A DNA stretch of 64,000 bases from Rhizomys pruinosus (lineage: Eukaryota; Chordata; Mammalia; Rodentia; Spalacidae), in assembly GCA_009823505.1 (NCBI GenBank), contig VZQC01010550.1, forward strand, positions 2,350,560-2,414,559. Direction: 5' to 3'. The notes under the pieces are model-generated. The model did not search any database. It was not told the origin of the DNA and worked only from the letters and a program-made list of their open reading frames with translations. Shown piece after piece: positions 36,452 through 46,719 of the stretch. The translations under genes were made by a program, and so were the position numbers. Numbering within the stretch: position 1 is the first letter of the stretch; every line of letters starts with the position of its first letter.

Positions 36452-36667
36452 ATCTACACTTTTCAGTACACTTCTTGGTTTCCAGGTAACTACACTTCAT
36501 TCCCTTCACTGGATTCTAAGAATGTAAACACACTGTAGATTTTTGTCGTATTTATCATGATACATATTCACAAGATTTACAGCTTATGCCATACCAAATG
36601 GGACTCTGTACATAGGCTATTTCAGCAGTCTGCTTAAAATGTTAACACTCAGAAGGATGTGGCTCTG

Positions 36668-39600
36668 TTATACATAATCTGTGTTGAAGTCATACGCATC
36701 ATCCTCTTTAGTCATTCCATCCAAGATTAATGATCTGGCAGGCAGTTCACCTAGAATCGAGAAAAATAAAGTGAGGTTTTACACAAAAAAAGTAAAAGCA
36801 ATTTTATGCCTAGCTGCTTTGTTAGAAGTCTCTTGTCTCAGACTCACCTGCTGTTGATTCCTCAACTACTGCTTCCCCTGTGTCTTCTATATGGGACATG
36901 TTTGAAACCTCTGCCTGTGGACCAGATAAGTAGTATAGTTAAGATAGCCCCTGTCCATTCAATCAATTATACATTTGAGGGTATGGATCAATCTTGGGAG
37001 TTAGGAGGTACACATAATCAGGCAGGGATGTATAAAATTAATCCCACTGGTCCACACCCTCAAATACCTACACTGTCCAGGTTTTCTTTTTCAGTCACAA
37101 AAAATGTTTTGTTGACTGTTAACCCTTCTCATTCATTCCACATCATGCTAGAAAATTCATTTCACCTTTAACTCACAGAAGAATTCTTACATTACTATCA
37201 CCATCAACATTTTCTTGGTCAATGATGATGTCCTCATCACCACTCTTCAGTTTGTTCACTCTCTGTCTTGGCAATTCTTCAGGTATGTCCTTTTCATATA
37301 TTATTCCATTTGTCAGGCCCGAAGACCAGAAAAGGACGGCATTAGCTAAGTGAGGGCTCCTGAGGACTAGAAAAGAAACAAAGCTTGTTTAACAGAGAAG
37401 ACTTTGTCACACAGGAAAATAGCAAATACAATCTCACCTTGTAAGCTATGTGCATTGTTCTTTTCTAGTTCTTCTAGATTAAAACCCCTCTTCATGTTTG
37501 TAGTAACACTCTCAGTCAAATGTGGAGGAGGATTCCAGGATGTAGGGGGATGGCAGTAGTAGCTTAATGAGGCACTGGTATTAAAAACAAGATGTCAAAT
37601 ACATGCTAGTCCCTGTATCTTAAATTGTGTTCCAAAATGCCAGCACAAAAGGAAAAGAAACCTTACCCTGTCCACTCGGACCATATCAGTTTAGCAGCAA
37701 CTTCAACATTTGGATTTCCACCCTTTTGGCACAGACCTCTTCTCTGAGCAAGTTTAGTAAAAAAATCCAGAGAATCCTTATACTCTGGGACAGTGTATTT
37801 TAGCACCACCTTAAAAGCAAAAAGCAAATTGTCACTGTTCTCTATAGACAGAAAATAAATAATAAAAAAGTATAATAAATAAAGGCAAGAATGGTTCTTT
37901 TACCTGTCGGCTGTCAGCCTGAGACAGAATGGCACTGGCAGCCTCCAGTGGCTTTAATACTTCAATGCTGGCTGGACTCCGCAAAGCAAGTGCAGCAGAG
38001 GAGTTATGTGGTGAGGTAATGAAGCATGGGCTATCTAGAACTGTGATCTGCTTGTCTAAGGGGACAACCTGCATGTTCCTGAAAGAAGAGGTCAAAAGTA
38101 ATGTGGACACGGGTTTATCTGGAGCCCAAGACAACATGAAGCTCAGGGTTGGATTGAACAAACTCAACACAGTCCGTCAGATCCAGTTTATCATCATTTG
38201 CTTCATGTTTCTCAAAAACACTAATAGTATACTAACCCCTTCTAAAATTAACATTATATTAGAGTGCAGTATGTCAGCCAAACTCATGGCTATTTTAATT
38301 TTCCTTCTACTTCATTTTTTCGAAGGTCAGGTCCAAATGCCAGTTTCTCTTACTGGAGAGATGCCCCAATGGTTAAGAGCATTCACTGCTCTTCCAGAGG
38401 ACCTGGGTTTGATTCCCAGCACCAATATGGCAGCTAACAACCATCTGTAACTCCACTCCAAGGGCATCTAACACCACCTCCTGACCTCAGAGGGCAGATG
38501 AGCACACTTAAACACATGCAGGCAATACACTCAGAAAAAGCAGCCAGACCCTTTATCCCAGCACTTGGGAGGCAGAGGCAGGCAGATGTCTATGAGATGA
38601 AGGCCAGCTTGGTCTACATGGTAAGTTCCACACCAGCTGGGGCTACAGGCAGACCTTGACTCAAAAAAATAAACTTAAAAATCCATTTTGATTTGCTTTC
38701 AACCTGGAATGTAGGAAGCTGGACTACTCCAATTAACTCTCTAAGCCTAGTACTGGTAGTTGGTCTTCTTCACTGATGTCTAATTACTAATGTCTCAATT
38801 TACCTTGTAAGTCCCATGGGTACACCAACATTACATATCCGTTCTTGTTTTAAGCTATTAATGATGCTGCTTTTCCCCACATTTGGAAATCCTACAAATA
38901 AATGGAAATTCAGATATAAAACATACTGCTGATGATCTTCCCAACTTTATTTGCTTAATGTTCAGAACTGGATATGAAAATCTTCATAATCTTCAACTAA
39001 ACCCAATCTTAACTTCTACTGTTTCTTGCAACCATTTGTGAAAGGTAAAGACAGTTCAAATAACCCAGAGTGCGTACATAATTTACATGCTTACTACAAT
39101 GCTGGGATTGGATTCATACCAGGCAAGTGCTCTACCACTGAGGTACCCCTTATAGTTATCAAGAGCTACTGGATGTCAACTTCTTATAGTTCTCAGTCCC
39201 AACAAAGAAATTAAACTAGTAGACATTCTTGGGGCTGGAGAGATAGCCTAGCGGTTAAGAGCACCAACTGCTCTTGCAGAGGGCCCAGGTTCAATCCCCA
39301 GCACCCACATGGCGGCTAAGAACCGTCTGTAACTCCAATTCCAGAACTCCAGTTCCAGTTCCAGGGGAATCTGAGACCCTCTTCTGACCTCCGCGGCATT
39401 GCACGACATGGGTGCACAAACTTGCATGCAGACAGTACATTCATATACTTAAAGAAATAAAATTAAAAAAACAATGTTTAAACTAGTAGATATTCTTTCT
39501 TCAAGTATAGTCTATTGCAGTGAGCAAGCCCTTTCCAATAAACTGTGTGCACTTCAGAGAGTGAAGTTCTTGGCTTAGATTATACACAAATTGGTAAATA

Positions 39601-42600
39601 GGTAGAACGTGCTGAACGAAACTCACCAACTACTCCAACCTGAATAGTTTTTCCACAGGACTCCTGAAAACCTTCTAGAAGTTTCCAGAGGGCTTCTTTG
39701 CCACAGCAGATTTTACTTGGGAATGGAACAGCTTTCTTCTTCCTTACCTTGAGATGTTAAAATTCCAAAATACAGTATTTTATTTTGGTCACTCAATAAA
39801 TAAAACCCAAGAAGTCTGGCAACAGAGGCCTCTTGCCTTGCAAATGGTCTATAGAAATCAGAGTTGGATCTTGTTTTCTCACTTGAATCAAAATTCTGTA
39901 GACTCATCATATTTCAACCATCACAAATCTGGAAACACACTCCCACCACAAATATACAGTGTACCTTGAATATCTTCCCTCTGTCCTTCAGATTTGTTGA
40001 GGCTTTGAACACCACTGTTGGCAATTCTTTATTTAAATAATTTAGCCAGTTCTCCAAATTCTCCTTTGGCACCAGATCTAGTAAGAATTAAGAAAAGATA
40101 TGTTTCAACTTGGCAATTTTGTGAGATGAATTTATAAAATGGCAAATTACAGGGGCTGGAGATGGCCTAGCGGTTAAGAGCTCAGACTGCTCTTGCAGAG
40201 GACCTGGGCTCAATCCCCAGCACCCATATGGCGGCTGAGCACCGTCTTTAACTCCAGTTCCAGGGGAATCTGACACCCTCTTCTGACCTCCAAGGCAATG
40301 CATGACGGGTGCACAAACCTACATGCAGACAGTACATTCATACACATAAAAAAATGAATAACCTGTAGAGAATGTAAGCTTGTGGCATCAGTCATGGGTT
40401 ATTCCTCCAAGGAGAGAGCCAATAGCCAATTAGATTTGGGATATACAGGCAAGGAGATGTTATAAGCCACAGTAAGACCCTGTCATATTTAACAGGGGGG
40501 AAAAATGTAATTCATGGATTAACATATCATCCAAACATATGTGTCTATGCCAAAGTAACCTACCATAACTATTAGTGCTGCTTAAATACCTATATATCTA
40601 ATTGCTTGTGCTTCATTAGTAGGATCAAAAGGTTATTCCTGGACAAACTGTCAGCCCATGAAAGGAAACAGCCAGAATTGACCAGAGTCCAAGTCAACAG
40701 CTCCAGAGAGAGTGGACTGTTTTACCTCTCATCCACCTGTGCCCCTTTTCTAAGCCTAGGGGGGGCGTGTAGAATGTAAAGGCTGTGATTGGGGTGAATG
40801 GTGAAATGACAACTACAGCAATGTCGTCTGGACACTCATTTGAATTCAACTTGATTGAAACAAACAACCTGTCACCCCCCACTGGTGGGGCTGTGGGGGT
40901 TTGGGCAACAACAGCCTGCCGATTGGGTTTGCACGAAGGAAGGCGTGTATCGGCAGGATTAAAAAAAAAAAAACAGAAAGATGCAAGACAGTTATGGCAG
41001 AATACATGATCTGGGATGGGGTGGGGGTGGGGGGGAAGGGAAAGGGAAATATGCCTGATCTGAATTGGAAAATGATGTACGAAATGCACAAAGCATCAAT
41101 AAAAACTAAATTAAAAAAAAAATGAATAAAATAAAAAAATGTTAAAAAAGGCAAATTACAGATTGTACTCATTTGCTTCTCTCTCAAAAGGAATATGAAA
41201 ACGAAAAATGAAAAGTGGTTTCCCATTAAGCTGCTCCTGTGTAAATATTCAGTATCTACACTTCTGTCTTAATCCTACCCCTTGTTTTCAGAATTCTCCT
41301 CTAACAATCTCTTGTTTTCTGAGTCTCAACAGTGATTTTAAGGTCAGAAGAGGGCATGAAATTCCCTGGGCACTAAAGAGACGGTTGGTTGTAGTCACCA
41401 TGTTGAGTGCTGGGAATCCAACCTGGATCCTCTGTAAGAACAGCCAGTGCTCTTAACCACTGAGCATTTCTCCAGCCCCAACAGTGATTTTTAATCATGG
41501 TCTTACCTTCTGTTTTATAAGCCTTTTTCTGAGCTTTTTCATGCTACTCAAACCCAGACACATAATTATCTCATTCAAATTCATTTCGTTCACATACCCT
41601 GCAATTTACCTTATTGCTCAGCTTACAATCAACATTGTGGAGGGATATTATCTGGCATAGTGTTAATCGCTTTTTATGTGAAATACACCGGGGGTTAAGA
41701 ACTGAATGCATCAAACAAGGAAGTCCAGTTGGATCACTCTTGGAACCATCACCTCCTCCCCCATGGCCAACATTGTCTTTGGCAACCAGAGTACACATGC
41801 TTTGGCTTTGTTGAGGTCAGAGTTGGATCTTATCAGTCTTCAGAGACAATCAAGACTGTTCAGATGTTTTCCTCATACCTCACGGTGCACAGGGTAGACA
41901 AGAGGGGATTTTTGACTCACCTGATTTGTTTAATACAAGTATCAGCCTTTTCTGTTCAGTCTGGACTACAGCTTCTTCTACCTGAGGACACCTGCAACCA
42001 AGAGGATCTCTGGCATCTAAAATCTCTAGCACAACATCTGAGGCTTCAATCACCTGTCAAGAGGAGAAATCGTCAGAGCAGCACTCCTTATTGAGAACCA
42101 CCCTCAACTGGAGTCATTGGCATCATCCATTTGGTCATATGGTGAGTTCAGAGTTGGATCTCGTGTCTTCATTTTATATGAAGAATGTTTAGTCTCATCA
42201 TTTCTCACCCAAGAAAACATAGTTTTGAAAGTGGAAATAGAAATGACCTCTAGTGTCTGAATGTGTATTCTACCCAGAGTGAATTATGTAGTTTTCCAGG
42301 CCTTTTTGGTTTTTCAAAGAAGAACTGAGGCAGAGTCAGGTTCTGGTAACAGGAAAGAAAAAACCTGCAAAATCATGTCAGGGTTAGTAGTGTTAGCGAG
42401 CAAAACACAGGAATGCACCACCACCCTCTTGGCTTTGACTTCAGTTTTAAAGTATTTCCATTTTTCAAAGCATGCTATAAAGTCAAGGAATGACTCTAAA
42501 TTTTAAAAATCTTTTTTTTTTAATTTTTAAATTTATTTCTGTATGTGTATGAATGTACTATCTGCTTGCAGGTTTGTGCACTCATGTCGTGCAATGCCGC

Positions 42601-45600
42601 AGAGGTCAGAAGAGGGTGTCGGATTCCCCTGGAACTGGAGTTCTCCTGGAATTGGAGTTACAGACGGTTCTCAGCCGCCATGTGGGTGCTAGGGATCGAA
42701 CCCGGGTCCTCTGTAAGAGCGGTCGGTGCTCTTAACCGCTAGGCAATCCCTCCAGCCCCGACTAAGATACCTTTTTAAGTTCCTGACAGTGTAACTTCTT
42801 TGGATTCTGTTTGCCTGTCTTGGCTTTCTTACTTTCCCGCTCTCCAAATTCCTAGAGGATATAAAAGAGGAAAAGATGTCAAAAATAGAAAGGGCAGTTA
42901 TAACCAGCATATTCGAATTTTCTATAACTAAGGGCAATGGTACTCGGTAACTTAAACAGGTCAGAGTCTCAAGTGCTTGCTTACTCCCATTAGGCCGCTG
43001 CCTCCCATGTGCTGGGATTAAATGTGTGTGCCCCCATACTTGGCAAGACCTCAACTCGGTTTTGTTTATTTTTTTTTTTTGTCTTTTTGATATAGGGTCT
43101 CTTTAGTCTCAGCTGGCCTGGAGCTCACCATGTAGACCAGGCTGGCCTTGAACTCACAGAGATCAGCCTGCCTCCTGAGTGCTGGGATTAAAGGCATGCC
43201 CCACCATGCCCAGCTCAACTCATTTTCAAGAGACATAAACACTACCTGCTCAGGCCACTCATTTTCAAGAGACATAAACACTACCTGCTCAGGCCCCACA
43301 TTAGATTGAGATTGGTCAACACTGGCGTCAACTTCAAGTTTTCTTTTCTTTTGTTCTTTCTGCCTATCAAGCTTCTGCTGCTGTTTTAGTTCTTCCAGCT
43401 GTGTGGAAGCCATTAAAGAAAGGAATGAGCCAGTAAACTGATATTGCTTTACTTTGAAAAATCACACATCTGTATACCCTAACACCGACTAGAAATGCCA
43501 GATAACATAATTTACCTGCTGTTTCCTTAGTTCAGCTTCTCGAAGAAGAGCCTCTTTAAAGGGTGCGCTATTTGGGACTCCTGGGTCTTTTCTAGGCTTC
43601 TTGTGTCCTCGTTTTTTAGCCTCTTTCCTTAATTTCCGATGATGTTCTCGAACCTACCAAAAACAACACTCAGAGTGTGGCTTAGGAAGAATGTTTGCCT
43701 AGAATTCAGGAGACCCTAGTCTCAATCTCCAGTATTGTGAAAAAAAGGGAGAAAAACAAAAACAACCAACACCACCACCACTCCACAAGAAAATGTCAGT
43801 ACAAGGCCCTTTGTAAAGATTATGCCACACTTGGGCTGGAGAGATGGCTCAGTGGTTAAGAGCACTGACTGCTTGGGGCTGGAGAGATAGTCTAGCGGTT
43901 AAGAGCGCCAACCGCTCTTGCAGAGGACCCGGGTTCGATCCCCAGCACCCACATGGCGGCTAAGAACCATCTGTAACTCCAATTCCAGGAGAACTCCAGT
44001 TCAAATAACCCAGAGGAATCCAAGACCCTCTTCTGACCTCCGCGGCATTGCACAACACGGGTGCACAGACCTACATGCAGACAGTACATTCATACACATA
44101 CAAAAATAAATAAAATTAAAAAATAAATAAATAAATAAAAGAGCACTGACTGCTCTTGCAGAGGACCCGGGTTCAATTCCCAGCACCCACATGTTGGCTA
44201 ACAACTGTCTGTAACTCCAGCTCCAGGGCACTGCACGACTTATGCATAAGTGCACACATGGGATTACACACAGGTAATGCACTCATACACATTAAAATAA
44301 AAATTATGCCATACTGAGCAAAGATTAAAAACCTTCTTTTAACAAATGATTGTACTTTTCCAATTACATTTCTGATGCACAAGCACTTGGCAACATAATG
44401 TACCCAAACCTAAACCTCATTCATACAGGCTCTGGAACAGAGGAGTGATAATGTAGAAATCAGTTAAGTAATGTATCTGGTATAGCTCACCCAGGAACAC
44501 CACTTACCTTTTTTTGTATTTTGTACCGCTTATGGCAGGTCATGCGTTTACTTGCTTTCTTTAACTCTACAAAAAATTAGAGATAAATGGAATACAAATG
44601 AAGAGTACAGCTAATTACAACTTTTTATTCAAAGCATACAAGTACACACATGTAGGTTAGAAGACAACTTGAAGGAATATGTTCTCTCCTTCCACCATGT
44701 GGGTTCTGGGGAATGAACTCTGGTCTTCAGCCTGGTTGGTAGCAAGTGGCTTTACCCTCCTAGTTACCATGCTGGCCCTAAACAGTTTTATTGTGCCATA
44801 TGACCTGCAAAAATACATTGGAAAGTATTCTAGTTATGGTGTTCTTTCCTCATATTAAACCAACCCTCATGTGGGGGTGTTGGCACATACTTACAATGCC
44901 AACACACGAGAGGCTGAGATCAGGAGTTCAAGGCTACCCTGAGCTACATAGATATCTTGGCTGAACTGCCCATACAAAAAGCGTTTCTGCCACTTTCAAG
45001 TCCCAGTCAATTTGATTCACTAGAATGAGTCTGGAGCCAGTTCTCCCAAAGTAGAAAAGGATTGCACACAGGAGTGCTGCTTAGGGTCAATGACGAACCT
45101 TCTAAAGTGGCAGGTGACCTTCCTTTTGGGTTAAAAAACAAAACAGCCAGGCGCACACTTGGGAGGCAGAGGCAGGTGGATCTTTGTGAGTTCAAGGCCA
45201 GCCTGGTCTACAGAGTGAGTTCCAGGACAGCTGGGACTACAGGGAGACCCTGTCTCAAAAAAAAAGAAAAAAAAAAAAAAAAAAACCCGGCGTGGTGGTG
45301 CACGCCTTTAATCCCAGCACTCGGAAGGCAGAGGCAGGGGTTTCTCTGTGAGTTCAAGGCCAGCCTGGTCTATAGAATGAGCTCCAGGCCAGCTGGGACT
45401 AAAGGGAGACCTGTCTCAAAAAGACAAAACCAAAACTTGTTTAATTGTGCGTACGCCCAGGAGAGTGCAGGTGCCGACAGAGGCCAAGTTGTTGGATCCC
45501 CTTGCCGCTGGAGTTGCCAGGGATTGCTAAACTTAGGCACGTGCTCTTAAACCCTGAGAACTCTCTAGCGCTTTTTTTTTTTTTTGACCCTGGGTCTTAA

Positions 45601-45992
45601 AATACAGCCCAGGCTGGCCCGCGGACTTTCAATACTCCGGTGTTACACTTCCGGCGTGCGGGATTACAGGCGCAAGCCCCACAGTGGTTTGGAGTGCTGG
45701 CTCTGGCCAGAAAAGAAAAATGCCTTTTCCGTGGGGCTGTCTGCAGCCAGGCTCAGACACTCTGCCCACCGCCTTCTAGCTTAGTGTTCACTGCTCAGCC
45801 TCCGGTCTGCACAATGGGCCCGCAACGAACGGGGCACAAGTGTGGCCTGGGCCTGTCCACCCTCCTGTACTACGCGAACATGGCGATCGATGGCCTACGA
45901 GTAGTCCTCACCCCCCACCCCGGAGATCACCCTGCCGGGTTCGACCCCCGGAGTCTCAGCTTCCGAACGCCCGACTCACTCGGCCGCTTCAT
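36668..45992 (-). CDS. Gnl3: Nucleostemin (guanine nucleotide-binding protein-like 3)
   Basis: Fifteen coding exons on the minus strand: 45980-45992, 44508-44566, 43516-43653, 43285-43398, 42771-42851, 41921-42053, 39965-40077, 39627-39747, 38804-38891, 37904-38078, 37667-37809, 37438-37574, 37191-37366, 36848-36914, 36668-36750. Phases are consistent and the CDS is 1641 nt, 546 aa (human 549). A basic N-terminus (nucleolar targeting, MKRPKLKKASKR) and a Lys/Glu-rich coiled-coil region precede a circularly permuted GTPase domain: DARDP at about 149-152, NKSD at 177-180, the P-loop GFPNVGKSS at 258-266, then DSPC near 302. The C-terminus is acidic ([13 protein letters not shown]). The protein is a nucleolar GTPase in pre-rRNA processing and stem-cell proliferation. 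All GTPase motifs are intact. It shares a divergent promoter with PBRM1 and hosts four snoRNAs. Confidence 0.97.
38134..38208 (-). ncRNA. Snord69: Box C/D snoRNA, SNORD69-like
   Basis: In the intron between GNL3 exons 9 and 10. On the minus strand a perfect 9-bp terminal stem (ACATGAAGC with GCTTCATGT) encloses C box ATGATGA (38191-38197) and D box CTGA (38143-38146), with an internal CTGA that can act as D'. The 9 bases CAATCCAAC ahead of the D box complement the 28S rRNA motif GTTGGATTG. Human GNL3 hosts SNORD69, a 28S guide, so I give that name by host gene and likely target. Confidence 0.8.
38350..38670 (+). repeat. B2-like and B1 SINEs
   Basis: Forward tRNA-derived element at 38352-38535 (CTGGAGAGATGCCCCAATGG head) and forward B1-like element at 38540-38668, both old, in the GNL3 intron that also holds the SNORD69-like gene. 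Confidence 0.65.
39230..39468 (+). repeat. B2 SINE
   Basis: Forward B2 from GGGGCTGGAGAGATAGCC to an A-rich tail. Flanked by AACTAGTAGA(C/T)ATTCTT target duplications at 39213 and 39481. Confidence 0.85.
39852..39918 (-). ncRNA. Snord19: Box C/D snoRNA, SNORD19-like (first of three)
   Basis: In the intron between GNL3 exons 7 and 8. Minus strand: terminal GAAA/TTTC stem, C box ATGATGA (39904-39910), D box CTGA (39858-39861). The 12 bases CAAGATCCAACT before the D box complement the conserved 18S rRNA AGTTGGATCTTG. The fifth base upstream of D pairs with a G, the residue known in human 18S as Gm683, the SNORD19 target. Confidence 0.85.
40138..41162 (+). mobile_element. B2 plus 5'-truncated L1 between one pair of target duplications
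   Basis: GGCAAATTACAG occurs at 40140 and again at 41151. Between them lie a forward B2 (40152-40350), unassigned sequence (40351-about 40690) and an L1 3' UTR-like end: G-rich polypurine tract at 41018-41050, AATAAA-like text at 41097, then an A-rich tail. The short open frames here are L1 by-products. Confidence 0.6.
41335..41480 (-). repeat. Old B2-like SINE
   Basis: Reverse B2 3' half, diverged, ending TTTCTCCAGCCCC. Confidence 0.7.
41811..41883 (-). ncRNA. Box C/D snoRNA, SNORD19-like with altered C box
   Basis: In the intron between GNL3 exons 6 and 7, about 38 bases downstream of the exon 7-side... on the transcript it sits just upstream of the exon 6 end in window order (41921). Terminal stem TGAGG/CCTCA, D box CTGA (41817-41820), guide AAGATCCAACT (11 bases to 18S rRNA). 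The C box reads ATGAGGA (41870-41876), with T changed to G at one consensus position. Such a change may weaken 15.5K protein binding, so this could be a decaying copy. Confidence 0.7.
42141..42209 (-). ncRNA. Box C/D snoRNA, SNORD19-like (third)
   Basis: In the intron between GNL3 exons 5 and 6. Terminal stem GGTGAG/CTCACC, C box ATGATGA (42195-42201), D box CTGA (42148-42151), guide AGATCCAACT (10 bases to the same 18S site). Both boxes are canonical. Confidence 0.85.
42515..42759 (-). repeat. B2 SINE beside a GNL3 splice donor
   Basis: Reverse B2. Its head (CTCCAGCCCC) ends at about 42759, only about 11 bases from the exon 5 donor boundary at 42771. The donor itself (AAAAAG|GTATCTTA) is intact. 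Confidence 0.85.
43060..43216 (-). repeat. B1 SINE
   Basis: Reverse B1 flanked by CTCAACTC on both sides (43050 and 43214), in the intron after GNL3 exon 4. Confidence 0.8.
43218..43295. repeat. Gnl3: 39-bp tandem duplication spanning the GNL3 exon 4 donor
   Basis: Two perfect 39-base units, 43218-43256 and 43257-43295. Each holds the 3' end of exon 4 and its GTAGTG donor, giving two equivalent donors 39 bases apart. Use of the distal one adds 13 codons ([13 protein letters not shown]) in frame. Confidence 0.85.
43835..44305 (+). repeat. B2 inserted into another B2
   Basis: An older forward B2 starts at about 43833 and is cut after AGAGCACTGACTGCT. A complete younger B2 (43875-44137) follows, then the old one resumes after the repeated AGAGCACTGACTGCT and runs to 44305. 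The shared 15-16 bases are the target duplication. Confidence 0.9.
44630..44965. repeat. Old tRNA-derived and B1-like fragments
   Basis: Reverse B3/B2-like at 44635-44790 and a forward B1-like fragment at 44872-44962, both strongly diverged, in GNL3 intron 1. Confidence 0.5.
45148..45430 (+). repeat. Two B1 SINEs in tandem
   Basis: Forward B1 at 45148-45285 and a second one joined to its A tail at 45288-45428. Confidence 0.85.
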
Positions 45993-46700
45993 GCTGGTTG
46001 CGGAAGCTTCACGGGCAGAAGAGGTAGCAGCAACCAAGAACCTCCGACAGCGCCACGTGTGACCTGAGACCGCGGACGAGCGTCACGCGTTCCCTCTTCT
46101 GCCGTAAAGTGTGCCGAGGTCCCACCGCGGGCACGCGCACGCAGCTGTCGCGCAGAGGCGGGATCGCTTGGCGGCCACGGGCTGGATTTACGGCGGCACT
46201 GGGAGGGGTGAGGGCGGTGAGGGCGGTGAGGGCGGCGGGTGCCCGAGCGACGGTAGCGGCCGCGGCAAGCGGAGCAATAGCAGCAGCCGTGGCGGCCACG
46301 GGGCGGGGCGCGGCGGTCGGGGACCGTGGCCGGGGCTGCAGGCGGCGGAGCGGCTGGGTAAGACCGGGCCCGGGGCGGGCGGGGCCGCTCCCCTCAGCCG
46401 GCCGCCGGGCCTTTGTGCGGGCTCGGGCGCACAGAGCCGCGGCGAGGCCCCGCCCCGCGGTGCGGACGCGCTGCTCGGACCGGGCGCTGGGCGGGGCGCG
46501 GCTGCGGGCGGCGGACGGGCCCAGCTCCGGACACCTGCCGCCGGGACAAAGGCAAGCCCCGGCCCGGAAGCTCCGGCTGGCTTTCCCGCCGGTCGTGGGG
46601 CGGCTTCCGAGCTGTCAACGTTCCCTTTGGCCAAGAAGCAGTGACAGGTCGGGAAGCCCATCGTTTCCTCCGCTGCTCGGGCCTCCTGTTTTGTTTTCTT
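45780..46700. promoter_or_regulatory. CpG-rich divergent promoter of GNL3 and PBRM1
   Basis: Very GC- and CpG-rich DNA with GAGGGCGGT repeats near 46208-46240. The GNL3 start codon (45992, -) sits at one end and a PBRM1 exon 1 donor (GGTAAGA, exon end 46357, +) at the other, about 360 bases apart. No TATA box is seen. The open frames here come from GC richness. Confidence 0.8.
46200..46357 (+). other. Pbrm1: PBRM1 noncoding exon 1 (approximate)
   Basis: A good donor, GGCTG|GTAAGA-type, ends a GC-rich exon at 46357. The start is not defined by sequence alone. The next PBRM1 exon begins with an acceptor at 54104. Assigned from position and orientation. Confidence 0.5.
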
Positions 46701-46719
46701 GGGGGTTCTACACAAACTC

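Larger units (their letters stand above)
34953..36470 (+). other. Glt8d1: Intronless (spliced) GLT8D1 copy, mRNA extent
   Basis: Exons are joined without introns: exon 1 34953-35016, exon 2 35017-35070, exon 3 35071-35169, exon 4 35170-35380, exon 5 35381-35495, later exons up to the 3' UTR. Exons 1-5 are base-identical to the intron-containing copy. There is no poly(A) tract or target duplication at its 3' end, and the sequence flows into the native GNL3 3' flank. That is unlike an ordinary retrocopy. A transcript-derived patch in the assembly is the simplest reading; cDNA-mediated intron loss is the biological alternative. Confidence 0.85.

Noticed and set aside
34953..36470. Ordinary processed pseudogene of GLT8D1
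   Set aside because: No poly(A) tract, no target duplication, no decay, and it joins the native downstream neighbour directly.
40785..41009. 74-aa open frame suggesting a novel small protein
   Set aside because: It lies in an inserted block ending in an L1 3' UTR-like polypurine tract and A tail; no splice or promoter support.
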